From NCBI GenBank assembly GCA_037576195.1, contig CM075102.1, forward strand, positions 26,966,745 through 27,030,744: a stretch of 64,000 bases of DNA. The letters run 5' to 3'. Made by a program: the position numbers and the translations under genes. Below the pieces are notes generated by a model. It was not told the origin of the DNA. It saw only the letters and a list, made by a program, of their open reading frames with translations, and did not search any database. Below are positions 1-10,600 of the stretch, in pieces. This stretch comes from Phytoseiulus persimilis. Taxonomy: Eukaryota > Arthropoda > Arachnida > Mesostigmata > Phytoseiidae. Numbering within the stretch: the first letter of the stretch is position 1; every line of letters starts with the position of its first letter.

Positions 1-255
1 CAGTTTGATATTCTCTCCCAGTATGTCAACGGAGTCACTTACTCAAAGCGCAAGACGCAGGATCGAATTTCTCTGTGGATCGGCACGGATATCACGAAGA
101 CCGACGAGATATTGAAAATTGGTCAAGCCATGAAACGAGCTATTGGTAACGCTACCACATGCTTCAAACTTGAATATTCAACGAGCGACGATTGGAAACA
201 GAAAACCGGCTCATCGGTCCTCATTCGGCATTCGCTCTTTTCAAGCATTGTGTAA
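1..255 (+). CDS. eIF4E-family cap-binding protein, C-terminal part (5' end outside window)
   Basis: The frame starting at base 1 is open for 84 codons to a TAA at 253-255. It reads as the C-terminal third of an eIF4E-type translation initiation factor, which binds the mRNA 5' cap in the cytoplasm. The block containing DRISLW corresponds to the family strand after the second cap-stacking Trp. It is preceded by an F-D pair and a V/G-rich strand, and followed by the K-I-G-Q helix. The C-terminal tail after DDWKQ is divergent from textbook eIF4E, where a short His-Ala-Asp-Thr loop and a Lys/Ser/Thr-rich end are found. It could be eIF4E proper, a paralogue or 4EHP; the N-terminal residues needed to decide are upstream. 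Codon usage is GC-neutral like the neighbours. Family assignment is fairly safe, subtype is not. Confidence 0.72.
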   Translation, partial: QFDILSQYVNGVTYSKRKTQDRISLWIGTDITKTDEILKIGQAMKRAIGNATTCFKLEYSTSDDWKQKTGSSVLIRHSLFSSIV

Positions 256-2646
256 ATTGTGTTCCCTCGGCGATACGAGGCGTTATTCTTGCTCTTCGTG
301 TTGTTTCTAAGCGAAACTCCCGTCGTGATTGTTATATTGTCGACGGTGCCGAGTCTCGTCAGCACGGGACAGCCCTGAAACCTTCACCTGAATTAATGCC
401 GGACTTAATCGAGGATTCGCTTGAACCACCATGAAATTTGTCGGTAATGAAGGTATATATCTCGGACTTCAAGTTAAGTTGTCTTCCTTAGAGTTCTATG
501 TGGTCCTGCACCCGGGTCGCCGCATGTCTTCGAGTGCCCCGATGTTGGAAAAAATATCAAAGCCGGCGTGGGAGAGTCAGCTTTGATCCCTCTGCTGACG
601 GAATTTCCGTAGTCCGGAAGATTCGGGGATACCACCCGAAATTCAGGTGGAAACCCGGATCCGTTGAGCGGAGTTCGTGGTGGGAGGAGTTGGAAAGAGC
701 AACCTGTTCATTCTGAGATCCTGTATTCAAATCGTGAGAGCCCGTCGAGAGACCCTGGTTTGCATGCTCATTGAGGCCACGAAAGCGAATGATCGAATCG
801 ACCATCGGTGGGCGTACGCTCTGGCTTGCGCGAGGAGAGAGGGAATGAGTCAAACTCTGATTCGATCCCAAGGGAGAGATGCCTGACGACACTGTTCGGG
901 TTCGGGAATACAGTCAATACAAAAAATGAGAACAGCTGGTTCCCGCTCTCCGAGCTGAATACGATGTGGTGCAACACGTCGGAAATTCGCTCATCTCGTT
1001 CCCAGGATAGCGACTAAGCTGGCCGTTGGCCTCTTGTCGGGCCACAGGGGTACTGTAGTAATACCCACGGCGCTGACGCTGGTTTGGTATGCACTTCCCT
1101 CTCATGTCTACCCGACAACGTACGATCACGAACTCTTCCGAACCTCTATCCTCTCGCATCTTCCGGATAATGAGCCTCGGGCTTTCTTTAGTAGATATTT
1201 TCTCTATTAGCCCCACACTCCAGCTTGATTTTCCATTCTCCTGGGTCGTGCGTGAATGCATTTTGTCCCAATGGCTCTTTTATCTTTTCCCGTTGTCATA
1301 TTCCCGATTTTCCTCAGGGTCTCCCCTTCGTGATTTGCTCCTCCAAAAATACATCTCGCCCGCTTCAATCGGTTGGTTTGGACGATCTCGTTGAAGTTGT
1401 TCCAACACCCCGCGACTCTCCTCTACCGCGCTCTGTTCGCCTGTGTCTCAACCATACTCTTCCTTGGAATATCCGGCCTCTTCCAAACGAGCTTTTCATT
1501 CAGATACATGGCCTCGCTCAGTCTCTCAGCCCAAGAGCCGGGGATACAGCTGACGAATATCTGAACGAGTGAATCTCTGGTGCGCGGTGACCACCCCGTG
1601 GTGTTCTACGGTTCAACAAACAATCTCCGCCTCCGAGCCGATCGCTAACTCCAGACCATCAGTGGAAGAAGCTTGCTCTCCTCCTCACTCCATGCACACA
1701 TTGGTCGCCGACTCAGGGAAATGTCTGGAACTTGGCAGGCTTTCCAGTAGAAATCATCATTATCAGTTATTGGAGTCAACTCGTCTGCTATTGAAGAATA
1801 CTGCTTTATTCTTTTCTTCTGTCATTCGGTCCTCCTGCGCGAACGGTTTCCCCATCCGTAACGTCGGGTGCAAGATAGCGTTTCTAACATCGCCTGAAGA
1901 CCGCCGTTCTCCCGCATGCTCGTTGCTGAAAGTTGGTCATATGCGAGCTGCGCGCAGCTGACCATCCCCCAATAAATAGCATCGACTCAGAAGAATCTCG
2001 AATAACATCGCCAGCTGCTACCGCGTCGGAATAAACGCACGAACCTACAAATAGCGATATATGACCGCCTGGGGTGTCCGAGCACGTTCGCAGGAGGGTG
2101 CTCCGAGGAGTATGTCTTCTCCTCGGTTTCGGATTGGCGGGAAAGCTGAGCAGAGCGGAGCAAGTTTTGGCGCCAAAATTTAGTATCACGAAGTAACCAG
2201 CCCATCTGAGTTTTTCATATTCTGAACCGCACGAGTGCGCGAATTTCCACTATTTGGAGCGTTTCAGACCGAAAAATGCGTTAATTGGGAGGACATTCGA
2301 TCGAAATACGTCTCTAGATCCAGAATGACGAATTGTGGTGGCGGACCGTCAACCCGCATCGGTGCCCTCTCTCCACTGCAGGCGTACGAACCGGAAAGTG
2401 CCACACGCCAGCTTCAAGCGGCTCGATAGCAAGTGCGCGTTGCAATTCTCGCTTCGAGTAAGAGGCCACATACAACCTCGTGTACTTTGTTGCGACAGCA
2501 TCTACGAAAAACGTCAAGTTGAAGACGTTGTCCTGCTGACGATTTTGTCGTCAATTTTGTTATCGACAGGTGCTGGCAAAGCGCGCTGAAAGTCCACGAC
2601 AAGTTACCTCGTTATTCGGTTTCCGAAACAGTTAGAGTATTTCACA
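256..2646. other. intergenic stretch without a confident gene
   Basis: Apart from the weak membrane-protein ORF at 1373-1564 and the plus-strand AATAAA at 1971-1976, I see no conserved coding sequence, RNA gene or repeat here. The last part should contain the promoter and 5' UTR of the NAP1 gene; no clear TATA box was recognised. Confidence 0.4.
1373..1564 (+). CDS. possible C-terminal exon of a membrane protein, unidentified
   Basis: This frame has a marked preference for C or G at third codon positions and encodes one convincing hydrophobic segment (around LFACVSTILFLGISGLF) followed by a short polar tail and a stop. An AATAAA lies about 400 nt downstream at 1971-1976 on the same strand. 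No family is recognised and no upstream exon could be joined to it, so it may be the last exon of a larger gene or a chance ORF. Another frame in the same stretch is also open, which lowers confidence. Confidence 0.22.
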   Translation: MVWTISLKLFQHPATLLYRALFACVSTILFLGISGLFQTSFSFRYMASLSLSAQEPGIQLTNI

Positions 2647-5600
2647 ATGGCCGGAGGAGAAGACAAAACTTCAAACGGAGGTGAAGTCGAAGGTAAGTCA
2701 TTCTGCCCTCCATTTCGGCTCTAATGTCCGGAGTGCCTCCGTTGTCATTGACCGAGAGTCGAGTCTGCGATATTCGTGTGGACGCGGCTCCGATCCTCCC
2801 ATTGAATAATGGGCGGTGCCTGGTGCACGTGTATTGAAATTTTCCATCTCTGCCGCTTGACCGCACGTGGTTCGATCGGAATATAACCTAGCTGTTGGCT
2901 TCGAACCGTTATCAGGCGACGCCGAACTTCAGTAGCATATGCCGATTCATCAAAACAGACGCACCCGACTAAATATAGATACCGTGACTGCTCTGTATGC
3001 GCTAAAATGTTCCGTGCTGCACAGCATGGACGCTCTAGCGTCCAGGCAGCGCTGATTGGATGATTCGCTTTTTACCGTCCCATCGCTCACTTCAGACTTT
3101 GTGCATAGCCAGATCTTGGATAACGCGTGCTACTGAGTTCGAATATGCGTCCATTTATTTTATGTTCATTGAGCTCTCAACTTAACATAGTCGTTGCACG
3201 TGATATTGTGGATACAGTAGTGGTAGCTGGGCTGGTTTGGTGTTTTAGGAATGGATATGGCTGCCCTGAAGACGCGTGTGCTCACCGACCTTGGCGTAGT
3301 CTCTATGATGTCCAACAAACTGAACTCCTTAGTAGGCATGCCCAGCCATTACGTTGCGGCGCTCCCAAACGAGGTGAAGAGACGCATCAAGGCACTCAAG
3401 AAGCTGCAGGTGGATTATTTAACACTGAATGGGGAGTTCTACAAGGAAGCGGCTGCACTAGAAAACAAGTACTTCGCGAAGTACAACGAACTGTTCAGCA
3501 AGCGGAATGAGATCACAACCGGGAAGCATGAGCCATCGGAAGAAGAGTGCGAGTACAAAGAAACAAACGCGGATCTCGCCGCTGACCTGGCTCAAGCGAG
3601 CTCCAGTTCCGAGGTAAGAAGAACAAATTCTTGTTAACAACCATGAGCTCAGATCTGTTTGGCTTCCTTGTCAATCACTCGGCCCACACAGCGCACGAAC
3701 AGCTCAGTGAAGCGGCCCAAGTGGCCGACGTAGAGTTTCCTCTGGCTCACTACGGAATTCAAATTCTATGTATCCATGAGTCGTCGCACATTCGGCTGTT
3801 CGATCTGCCGCCCATATTCACAAGCGGAGAAGAATTCGGGACACCGGTATTTTTAGCCCCGAAACTCACTAGAAGCCGAGATTCCTACAGCACGTGGCGC
3901 GTTGCACATGACGTCATCACGCCATCTCGTGCGACGACGCATCCATACATTCTCTTGCCAACCTGTTTTGGTCGCACGGTTTTCGGTTGCGATCGTAGGA
4001 TGACGGCCCTTGGAAGATCATGCTGGGAATTATTCCCCTTCTCGAATCTGTGGCATGGCCCCCTCGGAGTCCGACGGTCTGGTCGCATATGACTTCGCTG
4101 CCCCCCATAGGGTCTCTGCCCCTGGTCAGTTGCTGCCAGAGTAACGGGACTCTACCCTAACTGTTTGCGAGCTTGAGCGCGGCGTGAATGCGGCTGTCAA
4201 CCTGTGTCTCCCGCCCACGGAAAGCTGTCGCGTGTGGAGCTGCTGTTCAGAAGCAGTTACATCAGATGTGGAAGACAGTGTCGAGGGATCGCTCTTCAAT
4301 TTTTCGCGACGATTGCAGCCCGTCAGCGGAATACCTTCCTTCTGGTTGACGTGTATGAAGAACGCGATTGACGGCACAAATGATTTCATTACGGAGGAAG
4401 ACGAACCCATTCTCGAGCACCTCAGCGATGTCGTCATTGAAGATGGAATCGACACCTTCAAGCTCCATTTCCACTTCAGCCCTAATGACTTCTTCAGGTT
4501 AGTATGCTCAGATTACATTCCAGCTTTCGCCTCCGCAATCCAGTTTTCCGCGGTAACTTTGGGGTCCAGGAGTAAAGGCTCTCCGTCCCCCAGTAACGAC
4601 GATTCGCTCTTCGATGTCGACACTATCCGATTCTGCTCTCCCCAGCATTTTGGAGGCTTCGGGATCGGAATAAAAAAATTCGTACGATTCGTTTCAGCAA
4701 CGCGGTGCTGACCAAGGAGTTCAAGCTGAAGCTTTCGCCCACTGAAGAAGACCCATTCAACTTTGACGGTCCCGAGATCATTGCGATGAAGGGAATGAAG
4801 ATAGATTGGAAGTCAGAAGACAAGGACGTCACCCTGAAGAAGGTGGTCAAGAAGCAGAAGAATAAGAAGACCGGTGTCACCAGAACTGTCACCAAGTCCG
4901 TGCGAACGGACTCCTTCTTCAACTTCTTCAACAACACTGAGTGGGTCAACGATTCTGAAGATATGGAAGAGGATCTCGCAGAAGCCTTCCATACGGACAC
5001 CAACCTCGGTTCGTTCTTCCGTGAACGCCTCATTCCTCGAGCGGTCCTCTATTTCACCGGTGAGTTTCACAGTTTTAACTTTCCTCTGTGAGAACCGTCT
5101 TTAACCTGCTAGCTCGGTCGATACGGGCGACCAATTATTGCTTGTTGGTCGTCCCATCCCGAAGCACGAAATTCGTGTCTGATTGCGCCTTCTGTTTGCA
5201 GGTGAGATGTCGAACTACGATGAGGATTACGACGAAGAGATGGACGAAGGGATGGACGACGCCGATGAGGCTGCTGGTGTGTATCAATAAAAAAACTGTT
5301 CGATGATTCATTGAATCAACGCGCGTCGGCACAAGCCAGAAAGCGCTCAATGAGATAATTTCAAATTTTCACTCCTCAGCTTAGCGGTCCGGTGCGTGAA
5401 TAAGCGAGCTCTTGGATTCTCGGATCCATTTAGATTTTTCAACTTCATGTGCACCCATACGCAATTTAGGCGGCAACAACTTCGCGGGGCTGGGAGCGGG
5501 CGGGTACGGGCAACCAATCAAAGGCTTCGGTCTTCGAGTCGCCTCCGAACTATCAATAGTATACAGACTCACGTCAACCAAAACCCACACGAACACACAC

Positions 5601-6252
5601 ACAAGTGCATACAGCATAAAATATACAATTACCCTTACCATGAATGTGTTTGTGCAATGGTCGTTTGTTTCCGCTGTCCACCTCTCTGTTGAAGTGAAAA
5701 CAGCGCTATTTACGCCGAAATCCATATACAAGGTTCTAATAAAGCTCTGAGATTATATTTGTCAGAGAGAGTCGTTATTCCCACCAGCACTGCGGGGAGG
5801 TTTTCGGCAGCCTTCGCTTCCCGGCCAAGGAAGCTTCGGTGCATAGGGCTTGAGCGGTGTTTCACTGTTCCTCGAGGCATCATAACTTCTTCTGACTTGG
5901 GCCTCGGTCGGCCGTTCGTTCTACGAGCCGCATTGGGGCCGTCGGCACTGACTCAATGGTGGCAGGATCTTGGTGATAGCTTCCAGGTCCAAGGTTTAAC
6001 TCGCGGGTGTGGGCGCACGACGTGGGAAAGCGCAGAACGCACAACAGTGAAAGCTTCTGGGAAATTTGCCCCCGAGCGGACGGCGGAGAGTCTACAGGAC
6101 CGGTGCATGCGATCTGTTTCTCAACCCTCAGCACCCATCCCAGCATCCTAACCCTGAGCGCTTTTCTAGGTTCCGACGCCGACCCCGATTACAAGCCATC
6201 CAAGAAAGATCTACGCAAGGTTCAGCAACAGACCGAATGCAAACAGCAGTAG
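2647..6252 (+). CDS. Nap1: nucleosome assembly protein 1 (NAP1), six exons, 369 aa
   Basis: NAP1 is a histone H2A-H2B (and H1) chaperone that shuttles between cytoplasm and nucleus. Exons are 2647-2692, 3249-3613, 4319-4497, 4698-5059, 5202-5276 and 6170-6252. All junctions are GT-AG and in phase, giving 1,110 nt. The start follows ttcaca and the first exon encodes a short acidic leader. Exon 2 carries the long dimerisation helix (KALKKLQ, then ALENKY). Exon 3 begins with the family hallmark GIPSFWLT and EDEPILEHL. Exon 4 holds DPFNFDGPEI, IDWK, DSFFNFF and the RERLIPRAVLYFTGE strand typical of NAP1. Exon 5 is the acidic tail (E/D/Y-rich). Exon 6 ends in CKQQ, the CaaX-like motif reported to be prenylated in NAP1L1. 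Length matches the family (about 370-400 aa). The gene converges on the SARA gene, with about 480 nt between their poly(A) signals. An alternative 3' end inside intron 5 is described in the findings. Confidence 0.95.
5286..5291 (+). promoter_or_regulatory. possible intronic poly(A) signal of NAP1
   Basis: An AATAAA sits in intron 5 of NAP1, ten bases after the exon 5 donor. If the donor is not used, the frame ends at TAA 5288-5290, which lies inside this hexamer. Confidence 0.4.
5738..5743 (+). promoter_or_regulatory. second possible intronic poly(A) signal of NAP1
   Basis: AATAAA followed within about 15 nt by a T-rich stretch (gattatatttgt), also inside intron 5. It could serve the same intron-retaining short isoform as the hexamer at 5286. 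Confidence 0.35.
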
Positions 6253-6406
6253 GATGACCCCGGCAAAACTCACAGAATATTGTAGGCAGGCAGTGCGTTC
6301 AACGTGTCCTTCCTCATACACCCCTTCGATGATGGAAGCTGTCGGCCGACGTCATCAATATTGCGGGTGTTCTTAGAAAAAAACCATCAATCGAACCAAT
6401 ATTTTT

Positions 6407-6412
6407 AATAAA
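6407..6412 (+). promoter_or_regulatory. poly(A) signal of full-length NAP1
   Basis: AATAAA located 155 nt after the NAP1 stop codon, followed by a T/G-rich stretch, the expected arrangement for the main 3' end. Confidence 0.6.
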
Positions 6413-6892
6413 ATGTCGGAACCTTGAAACTGTTGTTGGCATGGCAGACTGTATGTCTCAAACCAATTGGAATGTTTTCTTTGAGCCTTCGAGCTGATAG
6501 TCACACCAACTCAATAAATCGATGCCGCGTGAGGAAATCGTGCCGGCGTGCATGAAGGAGAAGAACTCCGAATGAGCAACGGACACGTCGGAGCCTGAGA
6601 ATGCTCCCGGTTCTGACAGAGCTACGGGGCGAATCGTGATAATGAACGATCTGGTTTGAGCTATCAATACGAATGAACATTGGGCTTCCACGACTTCCTT
6701 GCGGTCACGACCAGCTGGTCGTGCCTTTGTGCTGCAACATGTGGTCAGAAGAAGGACAGGCAACTCTCACTCTCGCTGATGCAGGCGGCTTCGCGAGAAT
6801 ATCCTCCCGCCGCAAGGTGATAGATCTAGTCGAGCCACTAGCTCTGGGGCCTGGCCACCGAGAAGGAATCAGGCGGTGTCTTAGAGTATGAG

Positions 6893-6898
6893 TTTATT
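6893..6898 (-). promoter_or_regulatory. candidate poly(A) signal of the SARA gene
   Basis: The minus strand reads AATAAA here, about 730 nt beyond the SARA stop codon. It is the nearest canonical hexamer I noticed on that strand; the 3' UTR length is therefore inferred. Confidence 0.35.
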
Positions 6899-7628
6899 TG
6901 TTTCACTGTTGCTGTCTTCATCATCTCGACATTCCTCTTGAAGTTGATGAATCAAAACAGCAGCAAACCGGAATAGCTTATCGTAATGCAGTGGGGAACA
7001 ACGACCCGCCCCCAAGTATTCCTCCGCTTTCGAATTCCCAGGGTTCTCAGCGATTGAAAAATAATTGTTCGGTTCAGTTCAGATAGTCCGAACCCCGTCT
7101 CAAAGTGCGTCTCACCGAATTTGTAAAAAACAAGCTGGGGCTCACATACCTCTGACTACGCGTCGAGGACAATAACGCATCGGATGCAATATCTGATTTT
7201 CTCGTTGGAATTCAGTTTCTGTCAGTGATGGGAGAAGAAAACAGAGAAACTCCGGGTCTTTGTCCCAAGGACGGGGCTGACTAGACGCAGTAAACGCATA
7301 ACCGATACGTTTCTATAACAGTCGACGATCTCGACGAACTTAATGACATCGTTTGTCACCCGAGTGGTCAGCGGCTGTACTCCGCCAACCCCGGAACCAA
7401 ACCCAGACCGCTTGAAGTATATATATTTACATAATTTAGAGCTCACGAGGAGGAAGCAGGCAGCACGCAACAAAATCCACAAACACGGTCATTGGGAGAA
7501 ACGTAACCATAAAGCTTCCGTAGACACCGTTCCGATGAATGCAACACTAACTACAACGAACGGTCGAAGCCTGCGACGGCAGGCGCCCGGAATCTACTGT
7601 GCCTGTTTCCAATATCGTCACTAGGGCA

Positions 7629-10600
7629 TCACTTAAGCAGGACGTAGAACACCAGTTCGATAGTCATCGGCTGATGGGAACCATCTAGCGAAGTTATGAT
7701 AGGCACGAGTGCGTTATCAACTTCACCTAGAAATTCTCCATTCAACCGTTCTCCGCCAGCGCCGAGTTCGTAACCAAACTGCTCCGGGTCTAAGCTTATT
7801 CTGAGGAATTGAGAGAGACTAGAATGAGTTACATAAGCTTGACTTGTGGGCCCATCGCCTATAATCGTACAGCCGGAGTTTCCCCGAGTTCGGAGCCGGA
7901 CGTTAGCGTTACCTGAGTGCCACTTTCTTCAGGTTCCGTTCGTAGAGCGTAGCCGCGTGCGGCAAGAGCGCAACGCACATCGACCGGGCCGTGGCTTCAA
8001 TCAATCTGTTTGGATCCGGAAGGTCTAACCTACGGGACAAGAGAAGAGAGAAAGGGCTTCCGATAAGAATCACGACGTCATGTACAGCATGTATTACTAC
8101 TGCTATTACTAATTCGCTGCGCTGACGAACGCTGGCCAGACCGATCAGAACTCCTCGTGGAGGGCGTCGACTTACTCAGTATCTTTGCTGGCTAGGAAAA
8201 ATAACTCTGTCCACCGCACAACGAATTTCTCGTTGGAATAGTCAGTTCCTGAGAATATCTTGCACGAAGGAACCCCCGCCATCGAGCTGCCGTCGACGAC
8301 ACTGATGACGGATTCATTCCGTGTGACTTCATTTTCAACCCACAAGAGTTCAACGTATTCTTCGTCAGCTGCCTCCGTAGTTTCGGTTGTGGGCTGCAAT
8401 CAATAACTCCAAAACTCAGAGTAGACACACATGCATGTATCTTACGTCGGACGTGGTCCGTCCGCGGGCTATGGAGTTCGGAGCGGATATATCCAGACGA
8501 AACTTTATCGAGCTAGCTTGAGTCAAACTTTGACAGCATTCTGACCACTGTCTGTCTACAGGAGAAGCGAGAACCTTGTCGGTCTCAACCTCACCAACCG
8601 AACGTCATGACCCACCTTGGTTTCCTTGCACACGATCCGATAGTTCTCCATGGCATGAATCGCTTGCTTCAATTTCAACATGTCGTGAGGGCCTATCTGA
8701 ACAAGAACGCCGTCCTCGACAATGGAACTTTTCGCTGTGTATCCGGAATTCGACTTCAACGCTCCACTGAATACGAGGAAGCTGGCGCCAGTGACCTTCA
8801 CCTGCGGAATTAGATTCGAAGATTTCTCGGAAGCATCATCGTAGAATTCGGCCTCAGCACAGAGACTCTTCATCAGACGAAACGCCCGCCCGGATGGCAT
8901 GCCACAGAGAGTGCAACCACGTACCGGCAGAGATGCGATATTGATGGTTTGCGACTGAAACGACCCATCTTCGCCTTGTATACACACTAAATGAGAGTCG
9001 GCCGAAGACGAGAAATTGGACCCAATGGCCAGAATGTTTTCATTCGTTGTACTCGCTTTCATCATCTGCGGAAAAGAAAGTCAGTGGAATCTCCCCGCTC
9101 ATAACCGGTACCAGTTTTGAAAAACCGAAACAATTTCGGACTTCGAGCTCGTTATTATCAGGAAGAAGCATCGGTACGCTACATCAGGACCCTCCACGAA
9201 ACATGAACGTGCGATTCTTTCCAAATTAAATCGTCTTAGTTCCAACTCTGCAACATCGAGCAGCCTTCTGGTCGACATCGGGTAATTACCAGATCGTAAC
9301 GATTCCTCGGGGCCTTAATTGTGTAAGTTTTCCCGACCACGTGAATGACGAGGCCCGGTATATTTTGAATCGTATACTGATAGTTACGAAAGTCCTGAAA
9401 ATGAGAAGTGAGAGGCCGATCAGACATAAGGATCCAGAACTCAGACTTGGAGTGGTTCGTCTCATCAAGTCTTCGCATGAGTTCCAGGAATGCTTACGGC
9501 AAGAATGCTCATTATGGAATGTTGATCTCCTTCGAAATACACAGCTTTGCGGAATCGTTGACTGACCAATGGACACGGATAATCTGAAGAAAGCAAAATC
9601 GATGGCAGAACTCCAGCAGGATCAAATCATCTCACATTAAATTCGCTCAGCACACGGAAGACACTTACATCGGAATTCGGCTCCTAGTCTCAGGAGCAGG
9701 CGCAGCGGGAAGAGCTTCGCCCACGGGACTTCACTCCGTAAGATCAACATTGCGACCAGATAATTATTCTCATGCAAAGGCGTCAGGATATTCTGAGTGC
9801 ACTGGAGAGTCGTTCGCAAAAATAGAACTCCGGCGTGTTCATTTGAAGACAGAAGTCCACCCGGGAAAAGCAGGTGATCCATTTGTATCACAGGTGCCCC
9901 TGGAAACGGATTCTCTCAATATTTCCATTACCCTTACGTCCGACTGATTCGCGAATCGTTCCTATCCAGCGGACCCGGATATGTGGAGAAGAAGGAAGAT
10001 AACGTCACGAGCCGGTTCCTACCTCTGCAGGCGTTTTCGTAGAGAATTTTGTACAGCTTCAGAACGTCACGAGGAACTGCAAGCTCATCGTCAGCGTGGT
10101 ACTCCAGAACGAAAGCTACTTCCTCCTGACCGAACGCGGCCAGTCCTTCGGAGCAGAAAGACCAAACATGGGAGCCGAGGCAACAATCCAGGGTTACAAT
10201 CTTCACTCGGAGCTGGACTTTATGTCGCGTCAGCTCGAACGACACCGGAGGTAATGTAGGATCTACGAGGGAAAAAGAACTAATCCTTTCTGGCGGTCGC
10301 ATAGGAATGACTGATGAAAATCGCCGAACCGTCTCCGACCTTGCATACATACCCTGCAGTAAGTTGAACAGTGTTCCGGCGGCCAGCGGCTGGTCATAAG
10401 GCTTGAACTTGGTCGAAAGGAGAACATTCGGTAGACAGCCTAATGAGTCCGTAACCGACACATACTTGCGGTATTTCCGCGCGACGACCGCTGGAAATTG
10501 AATCAAACTCATTGAACAACCCTTCCATAGGAGTCGAGTGTGTTACGAATGTTCGATCGCCGTTGATTTATTGGCGCAAGCTTCTTCTGTTACTGCAACA

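Noticed and set aside
557-892. ORF of 111 codons on the minus strand
   Set aside because: No homology, no splice partners, and overlapping plus frames of similar length; typical chance ORF at 50% GC.
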